A stretch of DNA of 64,000 bases from NCBI GenBank assembly GCA_964518955.1, contig CAZFHS010000031.1, forward strand, positions 1 to 64,000, in the 5' to 3' direction. The notes beneath the pieces are model-generated. The model was given only the letters and a program-made list of their open reading frames with translations. It was not told the DNA's origin and did not search any database. Position numbers and translations under genes: made by a program. The number at the start of each line of letters is the position of its first letter. Position 1 is the first letter of the stretch. Positions 7,207 to 16,200 of the stretch are shown here, piece after piece. This DNA is from JBDGYW01 sp964518955 (lineage in GTDB: Bacteria; Gemmatimonadota; Gemmatimonadetes; Gemmatimonadales; GWC2-71-9).

Positions 7207-9551
7207 GGCGCCCCACCGTCTTCCAACTCCCTACCGAACTCTTCCCACTCGCGCTTCACGCGTTCAAGTAGAGCCCGGAACCGCGGCTCTAGTCGCACTG
7301 GCTCGATCAAGGGATCAGTTTCCGCAAGCACCGGGTAGTTGATCCAACCCACATCTACTGCACGTTCATACAACCCCAGTGCGCCATCTATGTCTCCGAG
7401 CACTACATGCGCATCTGCGATATACCATGCTGCCGCCGGATCACGCTCACAGACTCCGTAACACTGAGAGGTCTTTGCGTGGTCAAACGCTTCTTTATCT
7501 CCGTGCAGAGCCGCACGCCACATGAGGCACGCCCAAGCCATGAAATCCAACTCGGGCCCGGTCTCTATCGCGTCAAGTACGCCAACCGCCACCTCGTTCC
7601 GGTTAGCGTATAGGTAGGCAGCAGCAATCCACACGGCATGCCAAGGCAGCCGCAAGTCCATGCCGGCACCCTCCATAATCTCCACGGCACGGTCGGCCTG
7701 CCCTTCCAACATGTGCACATAACCAACCATTGCCTGGCCCACAGGATTGGTCGGGTCGAGTTCGACCATCGTGTGAGCATGCTGCAACGCTCGCGGCAAC
7801 CGTCCCACAGAGATGTAGAAAAACGCGAGCTGCAACCGCGTATCCCAATCACTTGGGTCGAGCGTGGCTGCGCGTTCGAACTCTTGATATGCCCTACGAA
7901 TGTCCCACCGCAAATAGCATTGAACCATTCCAAGCGCTAAATGGGCCTGCGCAATCTCAGGGTCCAACGCGAGGGCCTTCTTTGCGTAGGTTTCCGCTTT
8001 CTCGTAACTCTCCTCGGCCTCGATAACCCCCGTGTTCCCCCACCACGCATACACGTACGCGAGGCCAGCAAGCAACAGCGCGTTGTCACCGGTCATTCCA
8101 AGGCCGGACTCTATGTGTCGTATCGCGCTGTCATGCCCCTCTTTCGTGTACGTGTGAAGGGCGGCACGCGCACGCATGTAACACTCGTAGGCGTGAACGT
8201 TCGTGGTGGGTCTGTGCGCAACACGCCTGGATTCCTCTGGGGTCAGCTTCACCTGCAACGCTTCTACGATCGCCCTAGCCACCTTCTCCTGCATGTCGAA
8301 TACGTCATCGAGTGTTCCATCGTACTTGTCGGTCCACAAATGGACATCCGTAGCCGCCTCGATCAGCTGGGCCGTGATGCGCAGGTTGTTGCCTGCTTTG
8401 CGTACACTGCCCTCCAGCACATAGTGCACATTCAGCTCTTGGGCGATCTCAGGGATCTTCTTGACGCTGCCTTTGAAAGTCATCGCGGAGCTGCGGGATA
8501 TGACATGCAACGCATGAACCTTCGAGAGATCTGAGATTACTTCTTCAGTCAAGCCGTCGCTGAAGTACTCCTGCTCCGGATCAGGGCTCAGGTTCTCAAA
8601 CGGCAGCACCACGATCGACTTCACTTCGGGTTCGGCTTCTGCTGATTCGGCAAACAGAGCCTCCACAAACGCCTTCGCCGACTCGAATCGATCGATCGGA
8701 GCCTTGCCGAGCGCCTTGGTGATCGCCGCGGCGACAGGCTGCGGAACACTCGACCGCACCGTCGTGATCGGCGGTACCGGATCGGTCATGTGACGTGCCA
8801 CGATCGCTTGCGCATTCGGACCGGTGAACGGCGGCTCGCCCGCAAGCATTTCGTATAACACACATGCCAGCGAGTAGACGTCGCTGCGGCCGTCGATCTC
8901 ACGATCGCCAGAGACCTGCTCGGGACTCATGTAAGAAGGCGTGCCTAATGATAGGCCGGTCTCGGTGAGGCGCTCCCCGCCCGCTGACTTAACCGCCAAA
9001 GCGATGCCGAAGTCCGCCACCATCGCCACACCTTCGTGGAACAGGATGTTCTCAGGCTTTATGTCGCGGTGGATCACGTCGCGGCGGTGCGCGTGTTCGA
9101 GTGCGCCTGCGATCTGTTCAGTGATTTTTATAGAGTCATCGATGGAGAGTTGCCCGTCTCGATTCATGCGGTCGCGAAGCGTGTCACCCTCTATGTACGG
9201 CATCACGTAGTAGAGAAAGGCGGACGGGCGGTCAGACGGACGGGCGGACGGTACATCGGCGGTACGGCGGTCAGGCGGTAGGGCGGTAGGTTGCTCCTCG
9301 GCAATTCCGGAGTCCAGGAGTTGCAGGATGTTCGGGTGGCTCAAGCTTGCCGCTATCTCGATCTCGCGTTGGAAGCGTTCGGTTCCCAGCACTGCGCACA
9401 ACTCCGGCCTCAGCACCTTGACCGCCACCTTACGGCGGTGCTTGACGTCCTCGGCGAGATAGACCGTCGCCATTCCGCCGGCGCCGAGTTCGCGTTTGAT
9501 GGTGTAGCGGTTGGAAAGGGCGGAGGCCAGCGACTGCAGCGGGTCACTCAT
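7203..9551 (-). CDS. Ser/Thr protein kinase K2 with TolB-like and TPR domains
   Basis: 782 residues. Kinase domain with glycine loop ELGAGGMATVY, Lys45, HRDIKPENILF, DFG and GTPSYMSPEQ. Between DSGIAEEQ (about 81-88) and FLYYVMPY (about 112) lies a low-complexity insert of about 25 residues (TALPPDRR...SDRPS) encoded by 8-bp repeats; K6 lacks it. A TolB-like domain follows (VLPFENLSPDPEQEYFSDGLTEE...), then TPRs and the family C-terminal signature (INYPVLAETDPLIEPVRLEPRF ... KREWEEF). ATG at 9549-9551 overlaps the K3 stop as ATGA, so translation is coupled. Bases 9239-9452 appear identical to 11590-11803 in K3, including synonymous sites, which implies recent duplication or gene conversion of the N-lobe only. 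Confidence 0.93.
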   Translation of the reverse strand: MSDPLQSLASALSNRYTIKRELGAGGMATVYLAEDVKHRRKVAVKVLRPELCAVLGTERFQREIEIAASLSHPNILQLLDSGIAEEQPTALPPDRRTADVPSARPSDRPSAFLYYVMPYIEGDTLRDRMNRDGQLSIDDSIKITEQIAGALEHAHRRDVIHRDIKPENILFHEGVAMVADFGIALAVKSAGGERLTETGLSLGTPSYMSPEQVSGDREIDGRSDVYSLACVLYEMLAGEPPFTGPNAQAIVARHMTDPVPPITTVRSSVPQPVAAAITKALGKAPIDRFESAKAFVEALFAESAEAEPEVKSIVVLPFENLSPDPEQEYFSDGLTEEVISDLSKVHALHVISRSSAMTFKGSVKKIPEIAQELNVHYVLEGSVRKAGNNLRITAQLIEAATDVHLWTDKYDGTLDDVFDMQEKVARAIVEALQVKLTPEESRRVAHRPTTNVHAYECYMRARAALHTYTKEGHDSAIRHIESGLGMTGDNALLLAGLAYVYAWWGNTGVIEAEESYEKAETYAKKALALDPEIAQAHLALGMVQCYLRWDIRRAYQEFERAATLDPSDWDTRLQLAFFYISVGRLPRALQHAHTMVELDPTNPVGQAMVGYVHMLEGQADRAVEIMEGAGMDLRLPWHAVWIAAAYLYANRNEVAVGVLDAIETGPELDFMAWACLMWRAALHGDKEAFDHAKTSQCYGVCERDPAAAWYIADAHVVLGDIDGALGLYERAVDVGWINYPVLAETDPLIEPVRLEPRFRALLERVKREWEEFGRELEDGGAP
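9220..9292. repeat. 8-bp tandem repeat array inside kinase K2
   Basis: About nine imperfect octamers of the GGCGGACN/GGCGGTAN type run in register through this stretch and encode the Pro/Arg-rich loop of K2. Eight base pairs is not a multiple of three, so only multiples of three units (or compensating changes) keep the frame open. Confidence 0.75.
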
Positions 9552-11902
9552 GGTGTCCCACCCTCTGCCAACTCCCTACCGAACCTCTCCCACTTCTCCT
9601 TCACATCGACCATGAGAGACTTGAACCTGTCCTCTGATCGGATGTTCTCTAGGAAGGGATCCAGTTCGCTCAACAGGGGGTAGTTGAAGAGTCCTTTTTT
9701 CACGGCGCGCTCAAGCCACCTCAGAGCCTCGTCACGCTCGCATAGCATCGAATAGCCTTCTGTCATCAACCACGGCAGATGAAAATCCATCCAGGCGATG
9801 TCTCTCACGTCGGGGGATATCGTGCCGAGCGCATCCTCCCTCCGGCCTTTCAGAGCGAGGGTAAGGAACAGGAGGACCTGGCCCATCGCCTCATTTGGAT
9901 CTTCGTCGAACAGAATCTCGGCTTGATGACTCGCTTCGTCGTACTGTCCATTCCAAGCAAGTACATGGCCTCTGTGAAAGGCGGAGGTTCTGTTATTGGG
10001 ATCGACACGGAATCCCGTTTCTACTTCCCCGAGCGCAAGGGCGAGCTCACCATTCATCAGGTGGACCATGAACGTTCCCAAGCGACACATTGGATCGAGC
10101 GGATCTGTTCCGATCCACCTCTCAGCGACAGGTTTGCCCAGGGCCGGGCGACCTGCATGAAAGGTCAACAAGTACGAGAGCCACAGCAGCGTTTCAGTGT
10201 CGATCGCATCGCCCTGCAGGGCGTGATTCAAGTGGTCTATAGCTTCGTCCGTGTCCCCCGAGTGTATCCTCAGGTATCCGGTGAGCCGGTGTCCATATGG
10301 GGAAGCGGGATCTAGCGCAAACAACTTCTCGGCGCACCCTGCTATCCTGGATAGATGTGCTCGATCCAGGTCTCCAGACTGATGGTAGAATTGCCAATGG
10401 ACCGCTCCAATCCCTGATAGGAGAACAGGATGCTCCCCGAAAACGGCGATGGCTTCCTGCAAAAGGTGCTGCGCTTTCTCGAGACTCCCCGACTCGGTAT
10501 TCCAGAACTCAAACCGTGCACGGGAGTACGCTTCGTAGACTCGAACATCGTTGAACGATGGCCGCACAGCCAACTGCAGCTTGTCTTCGGGGGAAAGCCG
10601 GCCTTTCAATTCCTGCACAATCTTGCTGGAAACCTGTTCTTGAATCTCGAAGACATCCTCCAGTGTACCGTCGTACTTCTCCGCCCAAAGGTGTACGTCT
10701 GAGTTCGCGTCTATCAGTTGAGCGGTGATTCTCAGCCTGCTGCCCGCCTTCCTCACACTTCCCTCGAGCACGTATTGCACGTCCAGTAGCTGAGCGATCT
10801 CGCGCACATCTTTGTCGGACCCCCTCATCCTCATCGCCGAAGTGCGCGAAATGACGCGTAGCGAGTCGAGCATCGATAGGTCAGCAATTATTTCTTCGGT
10901 GAGGCCGTCGCTGAAGTACTGGTTGTCGGCATCCGGGCTCAGATCATCAAACGGCAGCACGACGATCGACTTCACATCGGGCTCGGCGTCTACTGATTCG
11001 GCACACAGCGCCTCCGCAAATCCCTTTGCTGACTCGAACCGATCTATCGGCGCTTTCTCAAGGGCCTTCGCGATCGCCGTAGCGACGGATTGCGGTACGC
11101 TCGACCGCACAGTCGTGATCGGCGGCACCGGGTCGGTCATGTGACGTGCCACAATCGCTTGCGCGTTGGGGCCCGTGAACGGCGGCTCACCCGCCAGCAT
11201 CTCATACAGCACACACGCAAGCGAGTAGACATCGCTCCGGCCGTCGACTTGCCGATCTCCAGCTACCTGCTCGGGGCTCATGTACGACGGTGTGCCGAGC
11301 GAGAGGCCGGTCTCCGTGAGGCGTTCGCCTCCTGCTGACTTGACCGCCAACGCGATACCGAAGTCCGCAACCATCGCCACACCTTCGTGGAACAGGATGT
11401 TCTCAGGCTTGATATCCCGGTGGATCACATCGCGGCGGTGTGCGTGTTCGAGCGCTCCTGCGATCTGTTCAGTGATTTCGAGAGCGTCATCGATTGGGAG
11501 CTGTGTGTCGCGGTTCATGCGATCACGGAGCGTGTCGCCCTCAATGTACGGCATAACGTAGTAAAGAAAGACGGACGGGCGGTCAGACAGACGGGCGGAC
11601 GGTACATCGGCGGTACGGCGGTCAGGCGGTAGGGCGGTAGGTTGCTCCTCGGCAATTCCGGAGTCCAGGAGTTGCAGGATGTTCGGGTGGCTCAAGCTTG
11701 CCGCTATCTCGATCTCGCGTTGGAAGCGTTCGGTTCCCAGCACTGCGCACAACTCCGGCCTCAGCACCTTGACCGCCACCTTACGGCGGTGCTTGACGTC
11801 CTCTGCCAGGTACACTGTCGCCATTCCGCCGGCGCCGAGTTCGCGTTCGATGGAGTAACGGCCGGCAAGGGCAGACTTCAGGCGGTCAAGGGCGTCGTTC
11901 AT
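9548..11902 (-). CDS. Ser/Thr protein kinase K3 with TolB-like and TPR domains
   Basis: 784 residues with the same layout as K2: glycine loop ELGAGGMATVY, Lys45, HRDIKPENILF, DFG, GTPSYMSPEQ, a repeat-encoded loop almost identical to that of K2, a TolB-like domain (VLPFDDLSPDADNQYFSDGLTEE), then a divergent TPR region (with TESGSLEKAQHLL, DPASPYGHRLTGYL) and the C-terminal signature FNYPLLSELDPFLENIRSEDRF...KEKWERFGREL. The ATG at 11900-11902 has no recognisable Shine-Dalgarno; instead CATCTTAGC lies 5 nt upstream, part of a 33-nt element shared with K4 and K5. First gene of the coupled K3-K2-remnant-K1 series, which likely continues into the S9 peptidase gene. Confidence 0.93.
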   Translation of the reverse strand: MNDALDRLKSALAGRYSIERELGAGGMATVYLAEDVKHRRKVAVKVLRPELCAVLGTERFQREIEIAASLSHPNILQLLDSGIAEEQPTALPPDRRTADVPSARLSDRPSVFLYYVMPYIEGDTLRDRMNRDTQLPIDDALEITEQIAGALEHAHRRDVIHRDIKPENILFHEGVAMVADFGIALAVKSAGGERLTETGLSLGTPSYMSPEQVAGDRQVDGRSDVYSLACVLYEMLAGEPPFTGPNAQAIVARHMTDPVPPITTVRSSVPQSVATAIAKALEKAPIDRFESAKGFAEALCAESVDAEPDVKSIVVLPFDDLSPDADNQYFSDGLTEEIIADLSMLDSLRVISRTSAMRMRGSDKDVREIAQLLDVQYVLEGSVRKAGSRLRITAQLIDANSDVHLWAEKYDGTLEDVFEIQEQVSSKIVQELKGRLSPEDKLQLAVRPSFNDVRVYEAYSRARFEFWNTESGSLEKAQHLLQEAIAVFGEHPVLLSGIGAVHWQFYHQSGDLDRAHLSRIAGCAEKLFALDPASPYGHRLTGYLRIHSGDTDEAIDHLNHALQGDAIDTETLLWLSYLLTFHAGRPALGKPVAERWIGTDPLDPMCRLGTFMVHLMNGELALALGEVETGFRVDPNNRTSAFHRGHVLAWNGQYDEASHQAEILFDEDPNEAMGQVLLFLTLALKGRREDALGTISPDVRDIAWMDFHLPWLMTEGYSMLCERDEALRWLERAVKKGLFNYPLLSELDPFLENIRSEDRFKSLMVDVKEKWERFGRELAEGGTP
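11571..11643. repeat. 8-bp tandem repeat array inside kinase K3
   Basis: This copy of the K2 octamer array differs at only a few bases in its 3' part and is identical from 11590 on. It encodes the same Pro/Arg-rich N-lobe loop. Confidence 0.75.
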
Positions 11903-11907
11903 GTTGG

Positions 11908-11940
11908 GCTAAGATGCGGATGGAATGCGCACTCCGCTAG
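11908..11940 (-). promoter_or_regulatory. 33-nt bipartite element upstream of K3
   Basis: On the minus strand it reads CTAGCG, 18 nt, CATCTTAGC, ending 5 nt before the K3 ATG. The same two blocks with the same 18-nt spacing occur at 21402-21434 (K4), 24348-24380 (K5, CTGGCG) and 29132-29164 (decarboxylase-like gene). It may be a promoter with the second block as -10; the closeness to ATG suggests a leaderless transcript. A perfect 7-bp palindrome (11927-11933/11939-11945) overlaps it. Confidence 0.55.
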
Positions 11941-12113
11941 TGCGCCACTATGCTCTCCCACCAACGGCGCGCTTTTGCACACAGGCGCGTAAAAATGGTT
12001 ACTCCCTGGTTCCACTGACGTCTTATTGTGCCGTCGCGGTTCGGTTGGGCATTTGCAGTACTGTCGGTCCTTGGATCCTCGGATCAGCTGGAGGCCGCAC
12101 AACCGGTAAGGGT

Positions 12114-12197
12114 GCCGGCGTGGCGGAACTGGTAGACGCAGACATTTCGCAGATGTCCGGGTGAAAACCCATGTGAGTTCGAATCTCACCGTCGGCA
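12114..12197 (+). tRNA. Class II tRNA, leucine-type body with CGC (alanine) anticodon
   Basis: A complete 84-nt cloverleaf. Acceptor stem 12114-12120 pairs with 12190-12196 (one G-U), discriminator A at 12197. The D arm GCG/CGC has a loop GAACTGGTAGA typical of bacterial tRNA-Leu. The anticodon stem GACAT/ATGTC (12141-12145, 12153-12157) carries a 7-nt loop TTCGCAG, giving anticodon CGC. The long variable arm GGGT-GAAA-ACCC marks class II, and the T arm is GTGAG-TTCGAAT-CTCAC. CCA is not encoded. The body predicts leucylation (A73, Leu-type D loop), whereas CGC would read the alanine codon GCG. It may be an odd decoding tRNA, a regulatory tRNA-like RNA or a pseudo-tRNA. The fold is clear; the function is not. 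Confidence 0.85.
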
Positions 12198-12208
12198 CCC
12201 ACCGTCCG

Positions 12209-12267
12209 GCGCTGGCTGGCAGTCAATGCCGAGCGCGTGTAGATTATTACACATCTGCGAAATGTCT
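12209..12267 (+). ncRNA. Structured tRNA trailer with inverted copy of the anticodon arm
   Basis: Between the tRNA and its terminator the plus strand can form: hairpin A 12209-12236 (GCGCT/AGCGC outer stem, GGCA/TGCC inner stem), hairpin B 12237-12252 (GTGTA/TACAC) and hairpin C 12251-12265 (ACAT, loop CTGCGAA, ATGT; it shares two bases with B). Bases 12251-12267 are the exact reverse complement of 12140-12156, the tRNA anticodon arm. Loop C is therefore complementary to the anticodon loop TTCGCAG and could form a kissing complex or a long alternative helix. No known family is recognised. Confidence 0.55.
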
Positions 12268-12288
12268 TAGTAGGTCCGCTACGCCCAG

Positions 12289-12325
12289 AGAGCCGAGGAA
12301 GAAGAACTCCTCGGCTCTTTGTTTT
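12289..12325 (+). terminator. Rho-independent terminator of the tRNA transcript
   Basis: A perfect 11-bp stem, AGAGCCGAGGA (12289-12299) with its complement (12308-12318), has an 8-nt loop and is followed by TTGTTTT. It ends the transcript that starts at or before the tRNA and includes the structured trailer. Confidence 0.9.
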
Positions 12326-12402
12326 CTCCTCCAGTCTGCGTTCGAGGCCTCCCCAACACCCTAGCTCTACTTCTGCCGCCGAGTTACAGTGTTCACTTAC
12401 CC

Positions 12403-12675
12403 ATGTCCAGACAATCCGAACAGCACCCTACGAGCCCGCCGGAAAACGAATACCCGCAGTTCCGTTCTCATTACCTGCCCCGCACCCGTCGCGGCTGGAT
12501 TGCCGTCATACTTTTCCTCGGTCTATTCGCTCTCACACAGCCACCATTCGTGTATGTGATCGCGAATCGTGTTGAGCCGTGGCTCTTCGGCGTGCCATTT
12601 CTGTATGCCTACCTGCTGATCTTATACTGCGCGCTGATCGCCGTGTTATTCTGGGCGCGGCGCAAGGAGTTGTAG
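12403..12675 (+). CDS. DUF3311-like small membrane protein
   Basis: 90 residues. After a polar N-terminus there are two hydrophobic segments (WIAVILFLGLFALTQPPFVY and LFGVPFLYAYLLILYCALIAVLFW) and a short ARRKEL tail. The GVPFLYAY core and its position directly before a sodium:solute symporter are typical of DUF3311 proteins, which accompany such transporters as probable accessory subunits. ATG at 12403; the frame is open upstream into the terminator, so the later start is chosen. The stop at 12673-12675 abuts the symporter GTG at 12676. Confidence 0.75.
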   Translation: MSRQSEQHPTSPPENEYPQFRSHYLPRTRRGWIAVILFLGLFALTQPPFVYVIANRVEPWLFGVPFLYAYLLILYCALIAVLFWARRKEL

Positions 12676-14187
12676 GTGGAAGTCTGGGTCGTGGCGACAG
12701 GCATCATTGTGGCGTACTTGCTGCTCACAATGGTGCTCGGCGCCATCGCCAACAAGAAGCTGGCCGTGGACGTCGACGACTTCTTCGTCTACGGGCGGAA
12801 AGCCGGGTTCATCGTCCTCTACCTCGCGGTCGTTTCGACATATCACTCCGCATTCGCGTTCCTCGGTTCCGGAGGATTCTTCTACACACACGGCATCGGA
12901 TTCTGGGACGCAGGAACGTGGACAGTACTGGTCGGTGCCATCACTTACGTCCTGGGCAGCCGCATCTGGGCACTGGGCAAACGGTTCGGCTACATCACTC
13001 CGGCAGACATGCTGGCCGACTTCTACGAGAGCGAAGCGGTAAGAGTAGTTACGGCGCTCGTCTCCGTCCTGTTCACGATTCTCTACATCCAGGTGCAAGC
13101 ACAGGGGTTGGGGTACATCCTCACGGTGGCGTCGGGCGGGCATGTTCCGTACGATCTCGCGGTATTGATCCTGATCGGTGTAGCTACAGCATACCTGATG
13201 GCCGGCGGTCTGCGCGCGGTCTACTGGACCGACGTTCTGCAGGGCATCTGGATGTATGTGGCGATCTGGGTAGGTGCACTCGTGCTCGCGTACAAGCTGT
13301 TCGGCGGACCTTTCGAATTGTGGCGCGCGGTGGCCACAGAACGACCCGACCTGCTCACGCTCCCAGGGCCACAAGGGTTCTTCACACCGGGCATGTGGTT
13401 CGGGCTGATGGTGGTGCTCTCGTTCGGGATCGTGTTCCAACCGCACATGATCGCCCGATACTACTCCGCTGTTTCCGGCTCCACCATCAAATGGCTCGGC
13501 GCCACCACGCCGATCTTTCTGATGACGCTCTTCATCCCCGCGGCGTTAGTCGGACTCGGCGGGGCGGTTGCTATGCCCGACCTCGAGATCCCCGATCGAG
13601 TATTCCCGGAACTGCTGTTCCTTCACGCACCACCCTGGCTGACGGGAATCATATTGGCTGGGGCAGCCGCAGCAGCGATGTCGACTCTGGATGCGATACT
13701 GCACGGCAACATGACTGTGCTGACCCGCGACGTGTATTAACGTTATGTCAAACCGAATGCCAGTCAGGCGCACTACATCAACGTGGGCCGAGTGCTCGTA
13801 TTGGCGCTGTTGTTGATCGGATACTTGTTGTCGGTGACGAGGCTCGAGTTCCTCGTGGTGCTCGTAGCTCTCTCCGGCGCAGGTGCGCTGCAGCTGATGC
13901 CCGGCATCCTCGGTGTCTGTTTCCCAACTCGGCGGCTGTTGACCCAGGCAGGAGTCCTTTCTGGTATAGGCATTGGTCTAGTCACGCTGTGCCTTACGCT
14001 GGTGATATTCCCGCATCCACTGGGATTGCATGGCGGCGTATGGTCCGTACTGGCCAATTTCCTAGTTACTATTGTCGTCTCCCGGGTCACGCGCGCACCG
14101 ACGCCTGAAACGGTGCGACGAATTCACGGGGAGGTGGAGTCGTACATATACGGCTCGAGCAGCGCACAGCGAGCAACGATCAATTGA
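12676..14187 (+). pseudogene. Sodium:solute symporter (SSF family), interrupted by an in-frame TAA
   Basis: The reading frame from GTG 12676 encodes 354 residues of an SSF permease (many TM helices; motifs DDFFVYGRKAG, YLAVVSTYHSAFAFLG, AGGLRAVYWTDVLQG, GAAAAAMSTLDAILHGNMTVLTRDVY) and meets TAA at 13738-13740. The same frame continues with RYVKPNASQAHYINVGRV and about three more TM segments to 14187, exactly what a full-length ~500-residue SSF protein needs. One base change would restore it. AGGAG precedes the start. Gene order (DUF3311, SSF, hyuA, hyuB) suggests uptake of a hydantoin, oxoproline or similar substrate. It could be a real nonsense mutation, readthrough or an assembly error. Confidence 0.85.
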
Positions 14188-14214
14188 ATCCGCGGCAGTA
14201 GCCGCAGGAAGAAC

Positions 14215-16200
14215 ATGAGCGATAGATCACGAGCTGTTATCGGCGTCGACACCGGTGGCACCTTCACCGACTTCGTTCTGATGGACGAAGGACGAATCTC
14301 GGTGCACAAGGAGCCGTCGACACCTGAAAACGCCGCAAAGGCAGTACTCGCGGGATTGAAGGAGCTGCACGAGGAAGCCGCCACGATCGTGCATGGATCG
14401 ACCGTGGCAACGAATGCGCTGCTGGAGCGGCGCGGTGCACGCACAGCACTCGTCACGACGGCAGGCTTCGAAGACGTACTGGAGATCGGCCGGCAAATCC
14501 GGACGCAGATCTACGATCTGAACGTCCAGAAGGCACCGCCTCTCGTGCCGGGAGAATTGCGACTCGGGATTAAGGAACGAGTGGCATACGACGGTGAGGT
14601 AGTCGAGCAGTTGGCCGACGGAGATCTCAGCGCGCTCGTTGAACAACTGCGCAATCTCGACGCCGAATCAATAGCCGTATGCCTGCTCCACGCATACGCC
14701 AACCCTGAGCATGAACGTGCGATCCTCGAGATGTTCGACGGCAAGATCGATGCGTTCGTGACAGCGTCACACATGGTTCTACCCGAATTCCGCGAATACG
14801 AGCGCTGCAGCACGACAGTCGTGAACGCCTATGTCGGGCCTGTGGTGTCTCGCTATCTCGCACTTCTGGCAGAAGAGCTGGACGCAGACAGCGTGCGCAT
14901 CATGCAGTCGAACGGTGGCCTCGTTTCAGTCCGGGCGGCTCAGCGGTACGCGGTGCAGACGGTGCTCTCCGGCCCCGCGGGTGGAGCGGTTGGCGGATTC
15001 GAGATCGCGAGTCGCGCGGGTTTCGATCATGTGATCACATTCGACATGGGTGGGACGAGCACCGACGTGTCCCTTTGCCCGGAAGAGTTGAGCCGAACCA
15101 ACGAAGCGATCATCGGCGAGGCGCCGATACGCGTTCCGGTGATCGACGTCCACACAGTAGGCGCAGGTGGCGGTTCCATCGCATATCGCGATCCAGGCGG
15201 GTCAATGCGGGTTGGACCCCGCAGCGCCGGAGCCGTACCTGGGCCGATCTGCTATCAACGCGGCGGCACAGAGCTAACCGTGACCGACGCGAACCTGTTC
15301 CTCGGCAGGCTCTCACCCGAGCACTTCCTCGGTGGCAAGCAGAAACTCCCGCTCGACCAGGTGCGCTCGACCATGGAGAGTTTCGCAACCGAGATGTCGC
15401 TCACCCCAATCGAGGCCGCAGAAGGAATTCTGCGCGTGGCGAACGCCACGATGGAACGCGCAATCAGAGTCATCTCGCTCGAGTGCGGCTACGACCCGCG
15501 CGACTTCACGCTCGTCTGTTTCGGTGGTGCCGGCGCGATGCATGCCGCCGACCTGGCACGCAGTCTCAGCATCCCGCGGGTTCTTGTCCCGCAGGCGGCC
15601 GGCATTCTATCGGCGCTCGGCATGCTGCTAGCCGACTTCGTGCGCGATTACTCGCGGACGCTATTGGTCCCAAGTGCGAAGCTCGACACGGATGAACTGG
15701 AGCAAGCTTTCAAGGAACTGGAAGACCGCGCGATCGGCGAATACGAGCAGGAAGGGTTCAGCGCCGAACAGTTGGTTTTGGAGCGATCGCTCGACATGCG
15801 GTACGTGGGTCAGGGGTACGAACTCAACGTTCCGCTAACGGACGACTTCGTGACGGCCTTCCACGATCGGCACAACCATCGTTACGGCTACTCTGACCCT
15901 GATCGCGCCACCGAGCTGGTGAATGTCAGGCTCAAAGCCATCGGTCGCACCGAGAAGCCCGAGTTGGCAGAGCACGAACTGCACGACGAAGACGCGTCGG
16001 CGGCAGTCATCGGTGAGTGCCAGATGGTGTTTGATGGAGAGGAGACGACAGCTTCACTGGTGGACCGAACGTTGCTGAAACCCGGCAACTCACTTGCCGG
16101 CCCCGCACTGGTGGTCGAGTACAGCACCACCACGACGGTGCCGCCCGATTTCCGCTGCAGAATGGACGAGTGGCAGAATCTGATTTTGGAGGTGATGTGA
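14215..16200 (+). CDS. hyuA: Hydantoinase/oxoprolinase subunit A
   Basis: 661 residues of the HyuA / N-methylhydantoinase A family, ATP-dependent hydrolases of cyclic amides with an actin-like ATPase fold. The N-terminal phosphate-binding motif VIGVDTGGTFTDFVL is present, as are TVATNALLERRGA, SNGGLVSVRAA, TVLSGPAGGAVGG, DMGGTSTDVSL, HTVGAGGGSIAY and CFGGAGAMHA. Length is normal. ATG with AGGAAG upstream, 27 nt after the symporter frame. The stop TGA overlaps the hyuB ATG (12-nt GGAGGTGAT signal just before), so the subunits are translationally coupled. Cytoplasmic heteromer with HyuB; the exact substrate (hydantoin, 5-oxoproline, N-methylhydantoin, acetophenone-like) cannot be read from sequence. 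Confidence 0.95.
   Translation: MSDRSRAVIGVDTGGTFTDFVLMDEGRISVHKEPSTPENAAKAVLAGLKELHEEAATIVHGSTVATNALLERRGARTALVTTAGFEDVLEIGRQIRTQIYDLNVQKAPPLVPGELRLGIKERVAYDGEVVEQLADGDLSALVEQLRNLDAESIAVCLLHAYANPEHERAILEMFDGKIDAFVTASHMVLPEFREYERCSTTVVNAYVGPVVSRYLALLAEELDADSVRIMQSNGGLVSVRAAQRYAVQTVLSGPAGGAVGGFEIASRAGFDHVITFDMGGTSTDVSLCPEELSRTNEAIIGEAPIRVPVIDVHTVGAGGGSIAYRDPGGSMRVGPRSAGAVPGPICYQRGGTELTVTDANLFLGRLSPEHFLGGKQKLPLDQVRSTMESFATEMSLTPIEAAEGILRVANATMERAIRVISLECGYDPRDFTLVCFGGAGAMHAADLARSLSIPRVLVPQAAGILSALGMLLADFVRDYSRTLLVPSAKLDTDELEQAFKELEDRAIGEYEQEGFSAEQLVLERSLDMRYVGQGYELNVPLTDDFVTAFHDRHNHRYGYSDPDRATELVNVRLKAIGRTEKPELAEHELHDEDASAAVIGECQMVFDGEETTASLVDRTLLKPGNSLAGPALVVEYSTTTTVPPDFRCRMDEWQNLILEVM

Noticed and set aside
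11899..12198. 99-codon minus-strand ORF spanning the tRNA region
   Set aside because: It covers the tRNA and the K3 upstream element, has no family resemblance and no start signal. A shadow of non-coding sequence.
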